Origin: Rubripirellula lacrimiformis
Lineage (GTDB): Bacteria > Planctomycetota > Planctomycetia > Pirellulales > Pirellulaceae
NCBI RefSeq assembly: GCF_007741535.1
Contig: NZ_CP036525.1
Location: forward strand, 7,626,001-7,690,000
DNA: 64,000 nucleotides
Direction: 5' to 3'
Of this stretch, positions 1-10,652 are shown one piece after another. Both the position numbers and the translations under genes were made by a program. The notes under the pieces were generated by a model. It saw only the letters and a program-made list of their open reading frames with translations. It had not been told where the DNA came from and did no database searches. How positions within the stretch are numbered: position 1 is the stretch's first letter; each line of letters starts with the position of its first letter.

Positions 1-139
1 GATCACTCGCTGTGTCGCCAGGGGTGACCACCTTGGGCTCTTGCCAATCAATGCCCGACAGGTATTCATCGGCGACTGCGAATGAAAGTGGTGTCATCGC
101 TACGGTGGCGAGCAAGACCGATTGAAGAAGATGTTTCAT
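1..139 (-). CDS. Secreted DUF1080-like protein, N-terminal fragment
   Basis: Only the first 46 codons are inside the window; the gene runs off the left edge. The product begins MKHLLQSVLLATVAMTPL, a clear signal peptide that would be cut after the AVA near residue 24. The mature start, DEYLSGIDWQEPKVVTPG, resembles the N-termini of planctomycete DUF1080 (3-keto-disaccharide hydrolase-like, concanavalin-fold) proteins, as I remember that family. The start is well supported: AAGGAAA lies a few bases upstream of the ATG. With the catalytic or binding domain outside the window the family call is an inference, but a secreted protein is secure. Confidence 0.55.
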   Translation of the reverse strand, partial: MKHLLQSVLLATVAMTPLSFAVADEYLSGIDWQEPKVVTPGDTASD

Positions 140-639
140 AGCTTTCCTTTTCGTGATGGATAAATTGGGAACGGCTGCCCGCCTGTCAAATTCGTCAAGA
201 CAAGCTGGAAGCCCACCGATTGCGGCGTCACTACTGTATCAAAGTGCCCCAGCCAAATTCGAATCCGCAAAACACGAACCGCAGGCCGGAGGCGCGTCGC
301 TGGTGTGATTCGTCTTGGAACGCTGTCTTGGACGCTTCGTGGGGGAACCCTCTATCGAGTGTCCGCGTCCACCAATCCTAGATCACCCGAATGCTTGTTC
401 AAGGCGCGTTCCTGACCTCGGTTTCATCGAGCGACGGATGGGAAATATATGCCGTGGAGGACGAGGCCACGAGTCCGTCCAGACAACGATCGAACCTGCG
501 TCGCAGTGGGATTCGCCAGAATTCCCGACCGTCGGGTTGGCGGGGGAGGGGAATTTTGGCGATTCCCACTACTGGATTCCCAACACATATCGATCATGCG
601 TTGCATACCGGGCATGGAAGGGAGGCGTACCGGCCACAG
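140..639. other. 500-bp intergenic region
   Basis: No convincing gene. Short open frames on both strands have no signal peptide, no ribosome-binding site and no recognisable motif. The middle (441-569) holds one copy of a structured repeat described separately. The part next to position 139 should contain the promoter of the truncated DUF1080 gene; I could not pick out a credible promoter. Confidence 0.6.
441..569 (+). repeat. Structured intergenic repeat, copy A
   Basis: This stretch aligns over about 130 bp with 39567-39697. Shared landmarks, in the same order, are GGAAATAT, GGCCAC, GACAACGATCG, GCGTCG, GTGGGATTCG and a closing ATTCCCAC. The 3' half can fold into a long hairpin: 506-526 pairs with 548-569 with few mismatches. 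It lies in non-coding sequence in both places. I read it as a dispersed, structure-forming element (REP- or MITE-like, possibly transcribed), not a gene. Confidence 0.7.
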
Positions 640-1602
640 CTAGGTCGGATCGTCTTCGGTGACCATGACCTTTTCCAAAATGATTCGTGACGGCTTCAGC
701 ATCGCGAATTTCGATCCGGGGATCGGCTGGATGCCGGATTTCGTCGCTCCCTGCTGCATGTCTCTGTCCCAGAACAGATGCGTGTACCCAAGTTCTTGAC
801 CGGCTTCGTCATAGAACGTCACAATCACTTTGCCTGAGATTGGACCGTAACCGGTCCCCTGGCACAGGAACGAATATCGAGATTCATCATCAACGGGAAA
901 GAATGAACTTCGAGAATCGCTGCCACACTTCATGACCGTGCGATTGTCCGGACGCTTGAACAGACGTCCCTCCGAATTCGGACGCCAACCACCGGCATTG
1001 AATTGGCCATACCGAAAGTCCGGGTTGCAGTTGACGGTGCCTTCGGTGGTTTCCGGTTCCAGTTTCAGACTCTGGACATACAGCGTTCGCTTTCGCGGCG
1101 TCAGACTCAGTCGCAGCGTGTCTGCGTTCGGCGGTGCGTAGAACACGAAAACGCAATCGCGAAATTCGCCAGACACGATCGCGATCCCCGACGTATCGAC
1201 CGCAGTGGACCCGTACAACAGGAAGGTGGTTTTGTTTCCCGAACTGTCGAAGAAATCCAACTCGCATTCGGCAAAGCTGCGGCCTCCGTTCTTCGACATA
1301 ATCTCTGCGATGCGATCGTTGGTTTCGATCGTATCGCTGTCATCTACCGCCGCACGGAGGGTCAGCTTGTATTTCGTTGGCGATTCCACCGCGATCGGCT
1401 TCAGGGCCTGGGTTGCCACACCGGCATCGACGATCAGGCAGCTTTGATCTCGCGCCGTCCCCCACGTGACCCCATCGGTCAGCGGTTCAAACTGCGTGAC
1501 ATCGCGACTCTGGTTGAACGTGATGTCCAGCAGACTTTGGGCGTTGGCCGATGTCACCGCCAACAGCAACCACAATCCGGCGAGAACGTTGACAGGGGTC
1601 AT
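640..1602 (-). CDS. Secreted protein with two lectin-like beta-sandwich regions
   Basis: A 320-residue protein with a signal peptide (MTPVNVLAGLWLLLAVTSANA, cleavage near residue 22). The rest looks all-beta and falls into two parts, about residues 23-190 and 195-320. The second part has an N-terminal pattern (NPDFRYGQFNAGGW) like the jelly-roll region of the DUF4838 protein encoded just upstream. No catalytic motif is visible. It is the last gene of the minus-strand group, 70 bp after the DUF4838 gene, so it probably binds or presents the same glycan. Carbohydrate binding is inferred from context and fold impression only. Confidence 0.5.
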   Translation of the reverse strand: MTPVNVLAGLWLLLAVTSANAQSLLDITFNQSRDVTQFEPLTDGVTWGTARDQSCLIVDAGVATQALKPIAVESPTKYKLTLRAAVDDSDTIETNDRIAEIMSKNGGRSFAECELDFFDSSGNKTTFLLYGSTAVDTSGIAIVSGEFRDCVFVFYAPPNADTLRLSLTPRKRTLYVQSLKLEPETTEGTVNCNPDFRYGQFNAGGWRPNSEGRLFKRPDNRTVMKCGSDSRSSFFPVDDESRYSFLCQGTGYGPISGKVIVTFYDEAGQELGYTHLFWDRDMQQGATKSGIQPIPGSKFAMLKPSRIILEKVMVTEDDPT

Positions 1603-1672
1603 CTAATAATGGTCTCGAGTGGTTCAGTGGATTGGGACTGACGCTGTCGATCCGAGCGACTCCGAAGGGCGC

Positions 1673-4600
1673 TCACTGATCTAGGTTCATTGGGCTGCGC
1701 AGCAGAGTGTGATCATGGAAGATGCTTCGCCCATTCAAGGTGCTCTCTTCGCGCTGCGGAGTATGCGGGCTGAACACACGGCAAAACTTGCCGTCCAAAT
1801 CGACGGATTCCGAATCCACACCAATGTCAGCAAGCGGCACGGCAAGCAGAGCGGACCATCGGCCATTGCCGGCAACGTAGCGAACCCGAGTCTTGTTGGA
1901 CCAGTCACGATTCGTGTCCCAGTTCTTCAGCGAATAGGTGCCACCGTCTGCTCCCAACGCAAAGTAATAAGTGTCGGAACCAGAACGCAAAACGATCTCC
2001 ACCCGGTCGTCGGCGGGGAAGACATCGGTTTGCGATGGTGGTGCGGTCGCCTTCGCAGCGTCGTCGAAAGCATCCATTTTGAAGTACAGGCTATCCTGGT
2101 CTCGCATCATCGCAACGGTTGTTTTGTGAAGGGGAGAATGATCCTGCGGAACTGGCCGCCAGTTCGCGACAGGCTTGAAGTCGCTGACTTGGTGAGCCTT
2201 GTACCAATGCGGCGATTCGTACTGATTCCATTGCTGAGTCGATTCTGCAACCAACGGAACAGGCAATCGGTTCAGTTCAGCCGCCAACATGTCGAACTTG
2301 GCGAGCGTCCGTTCGATCAGCTTGATCGATCGCCGATCCGTGGCGACATTCTTTGCGTCCAACAGCAAACGTCGTGCGTCTTTTTCGATGCCCGGATCGA
2401 CGATGAACTTCTGAAACAGTTCCGTCGATGCGGTGTGGCAGTTCACGGGCGTTGGATTCGATGCATCATGCCAGGAATCGCTGATCAACTGATAGAACTG
2501 GATCATCTGGGGCGCCGCATCGCGGTAAGTCCGCGTGATGTACTGTTCACGCAGATCCGCCGGATCCAGAGTGGGGTCCCACTGCAGTTTCGCGATGATC
2601 CATTTTTCGACGCCGTCCACATCCCAGCTGTTCAGATCGCCGCTACCATCGGCCGGGAACCCTTCGTTGTGTGCGTGGATCCCGCCCATTTCGGCAAGCG
2701 CCCGGTAGTCGGGGCCTGCGGTATCGGCCAACGCATTGAATCCGCTGGCATAGTAGTATCCAAAGTAGCCAAACCGCACTTCCTGCTGTTCCCCCCATTG
2801 CTGCATGCGTCGCTTCCAAACGCTGCCGCGTTCACTCTTCTGTTCCATGATCGGATAGCGTTCGTCCTTGGTCGGATACGCTGCAAAGTGGGGCACGATC
2901 GCGGGGTGCAGCTGAACCTTGGGTGGCTCGGACGCAAAAATGTAGGCGTGCGTGTGCAGTTTCAGCGTCGGATTGTCTTCGACCAGGTTCGCCGCCATCT
3001 TGTTCAACATCATGTAGTTGCGAGTCGAAAAGAACAGTTGGTCCTTCACACTGTTGGTCGACGTGGCGGCCAGTTCCGTACCGTCGGCCAGTTCAATCGG
3101 CTTCATGCATTCGTCACAGTTGCAGACTTCCCAGTTATCACCAATGCGCGAGATCAGGAATTCGAGCGGCATGCCAGGCACACTGTCGATCATTTCTCGG
3201 GCGGCGTCGGCCATGATGCGAGGGACGCTCGGATGGGTGTAGCACGGTTGCCGCCACTTGTTTCGTAGTCGATTGCCGTTGACCAGCGGATACAACGTCT
3301 CGTCTTCTTGCTCCAACCCCATGAACGACCAGATGTACCCGCCACCGGCGCCAATGGTGGCTCCCGATCGCCACTGCAACCAGGGAAAACCTTTGCCCAG
3401 TTTGATCGGCGAATTGCCACCGTTACGGCCAATCCATTGATGACTGAGCACCGGATTCGGATCGCCACCGGCGAAGTTCATTTCGCGTATTTCGAAGGCG
3501 GGACGAGACCGAAAGTCAGTGTCCCTGAAATCGATGTTGGCCTGTTTCGAAAAGATCGCAACGAAGTCCGGATGCGGACGCGGCCAGATGATGTCCGTGT
3601 TCTTTTCAAGCAGCGCGTAGACCCCAAATAACGTGCCGCGTGGATGGCTGCCAAAGACATGAATATTGTCGCCGTCACGACGCACCGCGTAACCGTCGGA
3701 ATCGGCCAAGAACTTCAAATCATCGGCGTACGGCGTTGCCCATTCGGCGCCCAACAGGATCTTGGTGTTCGCACGGTCAGATGGTTTCGCCAGCAGAGGA
3801 ATCCGCTTGCCGGTGATCTGTCGAATCCAGTGCTGCAGTTCTTGCGCGGCGTACCGCTGCCTGGCATCACACCCGCCGCTAAGAATGATCTCGCCCGGAA
3901 ACACCGGACTGTCGGTCGGCGCAGCGACTGATGCGGACGCACCCTCATCGACCCCATCTTCATCGACCCCATCTTCATCAACACGACGCAGCGCCACCGA
4001 AGTGATCGTTTTGGTGCGGTAGGCCGGAATATGGTCAAAACTGGTTTGATAAAGCAGCCGTAGGTAGCGTGCCGTTTCCGGCGTCCTGAATTCGGCATGC
4101 CTGTTGTACCGGTTGGGCGGCAACAGGTGCATGTCATCGTCGTATGCCAGCACATAGGACGGCATCGTCGAACCGCGTTCAAATCGGTACAGCGATCCGC
4201 CGTCGACAGGCAACCGGTCGGTGATTGCGAAACCGTTGTGTTGGACGATCATCGCGGTCTTGCCGTCCACCTGTTCAATGACGGTGTTGTTGTGTTCGGA
4301 CCATCCCGAATAGTTGCCCTGGCCCTCGCCGAAGTCGCCGTTGACCAACAACCCATCAGGAACGATCGGATCCAGCCTCACATCGCTAACCTGCGGTAGC
4401 TCGCCGCTGTAGCGGATCGAAAACTCCACGGCCTGGGCATCGGGCGGCGTTCGAAAGGCGCGCGTGTATGTCGACTGTCCCGAAACAAGGTTCTGCCACT
4501 CAGCCTCGTAGCATCCCGCGTGGGGAACGTCGCCACGTTGGTCGAACGAACGGATCACCCATCTCGCCTGCTGGTCACCGGCGTCGGCTTGGAAAACCAG

Positions 4601-4897
4601 TCGATAACAAGTGGCGGGATCGACCGGCAAACGAGCGATAACGACCTCGCCTGCGTCCGCCGCGGCGCCGGCGAGAAGGAACAGCAACAAGACAGCCCCC
4701 AGCGATTGACCCACACTCGGTTCCAGCCTCACCGATCGGACCAGGGCTTGGCCCCGACCGGCGCTTCGTGTCCAAAGTCTGGCGACTTTGGCGACGGGTG
4801 ACCCCGTGGCAAAGTGTCGGGGCGCGGAAGCGGTTGTCATGTGGGCAGGCGAGCGGTAGGAGGCGGGAGGTAAGAATCCGGAGAGCGAATCGGTCAT
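1673..4897 (-). CDS. Large DUF4838 / GH67-like glycosidase-related protein with CBM9-like tail
   Basis: About 1074 residues from the ATG at 4897, which overlaps the upstream stop as ATGA and so is preferred over the longer frame starting at 5008. A hydrophobic segment (SLGAVLLLFLLAGAAADA, about residues 63-80) serves as a late signal sequence. Next come jelly-roll-like regions, then a GH67/GH20 N-domain-like segment (AAQELQHWIRQITGK, then GTLFGVYALLE), the DUF4838 core (RPAFEIREMNF, CNCDEC) and a C-terminal CBM9-like domain (DDRVEIVLRSGSDTYYFALG). Such proteins are thought to be alpha-glucuronidase-like enzymes, but I know of no proven activity for this subgroup. Residues DEDGVDEDGVDE come from a perfect 15-bp duplication. 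Confidence 0.75.
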   Translation of the reverse strand: MTDSLSGFLPPASYRSPAHMTTASAPRHFATGSPVAKVARLWTRSAGRGQALVRSVRLEPSVGQSLGAVLLLFLLAGAAADAGEVVIARLPVDPATCYRLVFQADAGDQQARWVIRSFDQRGDVPHAGCYEAEWQNLVSGQSTYTRAFRTPPDAQAVEFSIRYSGELPQVSDVRLDPIVPDGLLVNGDFGEGQGNYSGWSEHNNTVIEQVDGKTAMIVQHNGFAITDRLPVDGGSLYRFERGSTMPSYVLAYDDDMHLLPPNRYNRHAEFRTPETARYLRLLYQTSFDHIPAYRTKTITSVALRRVDEDGVDEDGVDEGASASVAAPTDSPVFPGEIILSGGCDARQRYAAQELQHWIRQITGKRIPLLAKPSDRANTKILLGAEWATPYADDLKFLADSDGYAVRRDGDNIHVFGSHPRGTLFGVYALLEKNTDIIWPRPHPDFVAIFSKQANIDFRDTDFRSRPAFEIREMNFAGGDPNPVLSHQWIGRNGGNSPIKLGKGFPWLQWRSGATIGAGGGYIWSFMGLEQEDETLYPLVNGNRLRNKWRQPCYTHPSVPRIMADAAREMIDSVPGMPLEFLISRIGDNWEVCNCDECMKPIELADGTELAATSTNSVKDQLFFSTRNYMMLNKMAANLVEDNPTLKLHTHAYIFASEPPKVQLHPAIVPHFAAYPTKDERYPIMEQKSERGSVWKRRMQQWGEQQEVRFGYFGYYYASGFNALADTAGPDYRALAEMGGIHAHNEGFPADGSGDLNSWDVDGVEKWIIAKLQWDPTLDPADLREQYITRTYRDAAPQMIQFYQLISDSWHDASNPTPVNCHTASTELFQKFIVDPGIEKDARRLLLDAKNVATDRRSIKLIERTLAKFDMLAAELNRLPVPLVAESTQQWNQYESPHWYKAHQVSDFKPVANWRPVPQDHSPLHKTTVAMMRDQDSLYFKMDAFDDAAKATAPPSQTDVFPADDRVEIVLRSGSDTYYFALGADGGTYSLKNWDTNRDWSNKTRVRYVAGNGRWSALLAVPLADIGVDSESVDLDGKFCRVFSPHTPQREESTLNGRSIFHDHTLLRSPMNLDQ
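3946..3975. repeat. Perfect 15-bp tandem duplication inside a gene
   Basis: The 15-mer at 3946-3960 is repeated exactly at 3961-3975, followed by a partial third copy. It keeps the frame and encodes a repeated VDEDG in an acidic linker of the DUF4838 protein, between the N-terminal beta domains and the GH67-like region. It is probably a slippage product. Confidence 0.85.
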
Positions 4898-6174
4898 TCG
4901 GTGGATTGCTGCGTTGGATCTTCTGTTTGCAGAAACTTCGCGATGCCTTTCATTAGACCGGCACCGACGGATTCGTAACCGGCGATCGTACTGTTGGGGG
5001 TATCCCATGGCGTTTCGAGACAGACCGACACCGCTTGGTCATCGCTGTGCTGCGACACCCAAGTCCCCGAGATTTTTTGCCAGTTCGGATCGTAGCGAGG
5101 GCCGGTCGAACGGGTCTTGCGAGTCATCGGAATTTGTCCGTCATAGACGTCGCAAATCAGATCAAGAAATTCACTGCGCCGGGCGAGTTCAGCCGGGCCG
5201 ACCACCTCGGGGGGAGGCACAAAGAAAAACGCTTCCTTGTCGTTCGGCCCAGGATTGTGAAGATCGACAAAGACGGCCAGCCGAGCGTCGGTTCCCCACG
5301 CACCGATTCGCTGCTGCGCCGCTGCCACCTCGGGATAGTGAGGCTGATCGGACCAGTCGCGATTGTGATCGTTCGGCAGAGCCCCTTTGCCGCCGTCGCC
5401 TGTCGAAACGCGATCCACATCCATGATGGGAACCACATAAACGACCGCGTTGTCGCGAATCCATTGGGCGTCTTCCGAGTCGCCCACAAGCCACTGGCCG
5501 ATCCCACGCGCGACCCAACTTGAACCGCTTTCCCAAGCATGTTGGCGTGCCTGCAACCAGACGACCGGTCGCAACTGGCGATCGGGATCACCGTCACCGC
5601 CAATGCGGATTCCATGGACCACACGCCCCTCGCGTGTTTTGGAAAGCCGGAACGAGTGGACGAAATCGTATTGGTTGGCAATGCCTTGGATCCATTGGTT
5701 GATCATGCCGGTTGTCGCCGGCGGCCCCCAGGCAACCCACAGTTCGTTGCCGGGTGAGGTCAATTCGTAGGTCATGGCCGAATCGCTGAGGTTCCCGGGA
5801 CGCGACTGCCGCCACTTCTTTCCATCAACCGACCATGCCGCTTGCGAAGGCTGCGACCAGTACGCGGGTATCGGCTTTCCTCCGGCACGCCGCCGTTCGG
5901 CCGCAACACGATCGGAGGCCTGCAACGTCAACGTCAGCGTCTGACCGGGGGACAATCCTGTGACGCGAAAGTACCACCACGCAGGCCAGCCGCGCGCGGG
6001 ATCACCGCCCGGCATGAAGGTGATGGTCGATCGTTCTTGATCGATTGCAACAACCGTTGCGGAACCGCCTTCGAAGTCCGTGTCCACGACCAGCGGGGCG
6101 GCGCCGGCTGCCTGGCACGGACTCGGCAACGACGCACCGGCGAACAGCAAAGCGATGATCAGTCGGTATTTCAT
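4894..6174 (-). CDS. Secreted M14-family zinc carboxypeptidase
   Basis: A 426-residue protein with a signal peptide (MKYRLIIALLFAGASLPSPCQA). An N-terminal beta domain of about 120 residues resembles the one that precedes M14 cytosolic-carboxypeptidase-like enzymes. The catalytic domain carries the M14 zinc signature HxxE in ARQHAWES (His212, Glu215), the third ligand in DLHNPGPND (His306) and the catalytic Glu in CLETPWD (Glu387). The catalytic set is therefore complete. It overlaps the DUF4838 gene by ATGA, indicating translational coupling. Its likely role is trimming peptide from a glycopeptide outside the cytoplasm; the substrate is unknown. Confidence 0.8.
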   Translation of the reverse strand: MKYRLIIALLFAGASLPSPCQAAGAAPLVVDTDFEGGSATVVAIDQERSTITFMPGGDPARGWPAWWYFRVTGLSPGQTLTLTLQASDRVAAERRRAGGKPIPAYWSQPSQAAWSVDGKKWRQSRPGNLSDSAMTYELTSPGNELWVAWGPPATTGMINQWIQGIANQYDFVHSFRLSKTREGRVVHGIRIGGDGDPDRQLRPVVWLQARQHAWESGSSWVARGIGQWLVGDSEDAQWIRDNAVVYVVPIMDVDRVSTGDGGKGALPNDHNRDWSDQPHYPEVAAAQQRIGAWGTDARLAVFVDLHNPGPNDKEAFFFVPPPEVVGPAELARRSEFLDLICDVYDGQIPMTRKTRSTGPRYDPNWQKISGTWVSQHSDDQAVSVCLETPWDTPNSTIAGYESVGAGLMKGIAKFLQTEDPTQQSTE

Positions 6175-6200
6175 AAGTACTTATCCTGTTTGCAGCATGG

Positions 6201-7286
6201 CTATTGGATCTGAACATCTGCCAAATAGATGGCAGTGATCACCTTCCCACCTGCGTCCGTTTCGTGGCTGGAATACCACGATACCAAACCGTGCCGGTCG
6301 TCAATCGCGATGAATCCCGGATACGAATTGTCACCACCGCTAGGCAGTTCCGCGATGGGTTCCAGTTCGTCATCGATTAGCCAGTAGAGTGCGGTCTTCG
6401 GTCCGGCGCCGGTATTCCTTCGCCCGCCGACCAACAACCGATCGCCCCACGATTCCAGCATCGGTCCGCCAACAAAAAGAGGCAACGGCTTGCGATCCCA
6501 CGTCAGGTACGGTGGTCGCGAACGGGCTAGTTGTGAAGCCGGTCCGTTCTGGCGACTGAGTGCCAAAATGGTTTTGTCAGGCAGTATCTGAAATGCGGTT
6601 TCGTTTCCTGATTCGGGTTGAAATAGCGATCGAAATTTCCAGTTCAAACCATCCGTGCTTTCCAACAGCGTCCCTTCCAAAATCGAAGCGCCACCCGCAC
6701 CGGATTCGGCTTCGCTGTAGCCCCGTTTGCGACGACCACAAAGGTACGCGGTTTCACCATCCGTCACCGCTCGCCAAATGTAGTGCCCGTACGTCCCTTC
6801 CATTTGCTGCGGTTCGCTCCACGATTTGCCATCGTCCGTCGAAACGGCAAAACCAAGCTGCTTGTTGATGTCGTAGTCCTCGCGATCCAGCTTGCCCTCT
6901 CCACTGAACCAGGTACCGGTGAAGATGAACAGCTTTCCCTTGAAGGCCAAGAAGTGTGGATCGCGGGTGTCACGCAGCGGGACGGAAAACTGATGAACGG
7001 TGTCCCACGTTTTCGCATCATCGCTACGAAGAACGATGATCGATGACGAGGAATGCACCATATGGCCGTCAGGGCAACTTCGAAACGCAAGCCAATACTG
7101 GCCCTGCCAACGAATCATATCGGTAAATGCATTGTGCTGACCGTTGTCAAACACACGGCGAACATTGGTCACATCGATCGCAGGAACAGAGTCCTCGGCA
7201 CGAACATTCGCCGACAAGAAAGCAAGGCTCCCAACCGTCAGCAAAGCGATCAAGCGGAAAACACGGCAAGCAAAGAAATGAAACAT
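6201..7286 (-). CDS. Secreted sialidase-like / BNR-repeat beta-propeller protein
   Basis: Taken from the ATG at 7286 (361 residues), since the longer frame runs back into the sulfatase gene. That start gives a proper signal peptide (MFHFFACRVFRLIALLTVGS, ending in SANVRA). The body has the repeated pattern of exo-alpha-sialidase-like propellers: SDDAKTWDTV and STDDGKSWSEPQ are Asp-box-like S-x-D-x-G/A-x-T/S-W motifs. An RS pair near residue 55 (FRSCPDG) could belong to the active site, but a full arginine triad was not established. It could be a sialidase, another glycosidase of this fold, or a non-catalytic binder. Confidence 0.65.
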   Translation of the reverse strand: MFHFFACRVFRLIALLTVGSLAFLSANVRAEDSVPAIDVTNVRRVFDNGQHNAFTDMIRWQGQYWLAFRSCPDGHMVHSSSSIIVLRSDDAKTWDTVHQFSVPLRDTRDPHFLAFKGKLFIFTGTWFSGEGKLDREDYDINKQLGFAVSTDDGKSWSEPQQMEGTYGHYIWRAVTDGETAYLCGRRKRGYSEAESGAGGASILEGTLLESTDGLNWKFRSLFQPESGNETAFQILPDKTILALSRQNGPASQLARSRPPYLTWDRKPLPLFVGGPMLESWGDRLLVGGRRNTGAGPKTALYWLIDDELEPIAELPSGGDNSYPGFIAIDDRHGLVSWYSSHETDAGGKVITAIYLADVQIQ

Positions 7287-7365
7287 AGGGCGATGGATCT
7301 CGCAGGTAAAAGGCAGAACTTTAGACACACGCACCGGAGCCGCACAACACAACACGCTTTGCGAT

Positions 7366-9342
<1,977 letters not shown>

Positions 9343-9675
9343 GAACAATCGGGTCCTTCGAAGAAGCGGAAAGTACCGGCTTTCTGCCGACCAATCTGCG
9401 TTCCTCTCTGGAACATCACAAAACGGCATCCGGTGACACCAGGATAAACGGTGGAATCACCGCGTGAGTCCATTGGGCCGTGGCATTTGCAAAATTCGCT
9501 GACAGCAACAACGACCGCCCCGCAGCCGGGGTGGGTCAAAATTCGAATAGAAGGGATCGCGATGGGCGTCCGCAGAGACAACTTTACCTGGCAAAGATCG
9601 CCTGCAGAAACTCCTCGCCCGTTTGCGTGTCGTACTCATCGATGATCCGGACGATCCGACGGCACGCTAGATCTT

Positions 9676-10398
9676 TTAGGGGACCATTCGGCCCAAGGCG
9701 GGAAGCAGGTCCTGGTACAAATCGTCACCGGGATGATGCCCACTGGAATCGTATCGCAGCACGAACTGTTCATCGATCAAGTGGAAGCCTGGGATCTTTT
9801 CGTAGGTTTCGATCCCCAACATCGACGCGTCGCCTCGCAACACGATCGTTTTTTCCGTTCGTTTCATCTGGAAGTGCTTTGCCCATCCGGCGACCTCGGC
9901 TTGGCTAGGGCTAGACATCGACTTGCCGTACAGCAGCAGCTGCACAAACACGACGTCGTCTTTGCCCAAATCGACGCCCGCAAATCGATCGGCGTAATGG
10001 TGGATCGATTCCAAGTTTGGTTGCACAGCCACACCAGCGAAGCCGCCGAATTCTTGACCACCGGCAAACGCTTGGCAACCTTTGCATGGCACGGCGGCAA
10101 GTTCCAACAGGATCACTTTGCCGGCAAAATCACTGAGCCGAACCGTTTGCCCGTCTTGGTCCGCGAGGATCAGATCGGGATATCGTTGGCCCTTCTGTGG
10201 CGGCCAATCTCCAATCACCACCGGTTCAGCGTTCCGGATGCCTGTCCACGCGACGCTGTGGACGGGCAGTTGATTGATCACATCATCAAGGATCGGCATC
10301 GGTGAATTGCTGGTCATCAAAAACGCTGCGATCGCGACGGGCGTCGCCAACAAAAGGGCGACCATCAGACGGACGATCAAGTGGTAGGGGCGGGCCAT
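9676..10398 (-). CDS. Membrane-anchored thioredoxin-like protein
   Basis: A 240-residue protein from the ATG at 10398. The frame stays open to 10485, but that would place 29 residues before the membrane segment. One N-terminal hydrophobic helix (LIVRLMVALLLATPVAIAAF) is followed by a thioredoxin-fold domain with the redox pair in VPCKGCQAF (CxxC). The preceding VRLSDFAGKVILLELAA matches AhpC/TSA- or TlpA-like proteins. It probably acts in the periplasm as a thiol oxidoreductase. The frame ends in MVP-stop, but another frame continues with coding-like sequence (see findings). Confidence 0.65.
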   Translation of the reverse strand: MARPYHLIVRLMVALLLATPVAIAAFLMTSNSPMPILDDVINQLPVHSVAWTGIRNAEPVVIGDWPPQKGQRYPDLILADQDGQTVRLSDFAGKVILLELAAVPCKGCQAFAGGQEFGGFAGVAVQPNLESIHHYADRFAGVDLGKDDVVFVQLLLYGKSMSSPSQAEVAGWAKHFQMKRTEKTIVLRGDASMLGIETYEKIPGFHLIDEQFVLRYDSSGHHPGDDLYQDLLPALGRMVP

Positions 10399-10652
10399 GG
10401 GGAACCTTACGGGTCGGCGGGAGGATGCGATGAACTCTACGCCCACCCCGCCCGTGGTCGGGTTCGCACGAATGGCAGATCCCAATTGCGGCGAACCAGC
10501 GCTACGATATTCCTAATTACGCGGGTTTTGATATCAGCCGGATTGGACCGATTGAGATGGAACCCGCCATTTCGAAGAATGCTTCGCCGGAATCGCGATG
10601 CTAGACTTGGGTTCCTGCGAATTGCCCCTGCACCACCTGATTCGACATCGTC

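Noticed and set aside
1709-3268. 519-codon plus-strand open frame opposite the DUF4838 gene
   Set aside because: Arg/His/Val-rich product with no domain; it lies antisense to a gene with clear domains and mirrors its codon bias.
4898-5008. Longer N-terminus for the DUF4838 protein
   Set aside because: The extra 37 residues are Arg-rich and overlap the peptidase gene; the ATG in the ATGA overlap at 4897 fits coupled translation.
9457-9639. 60-codon minus-strand frame after the thioredoxin-like gene
   Set aside because: Its start lies inside a stretch that reads as coding in a different frame; the alternative frame is the more protein-like one.
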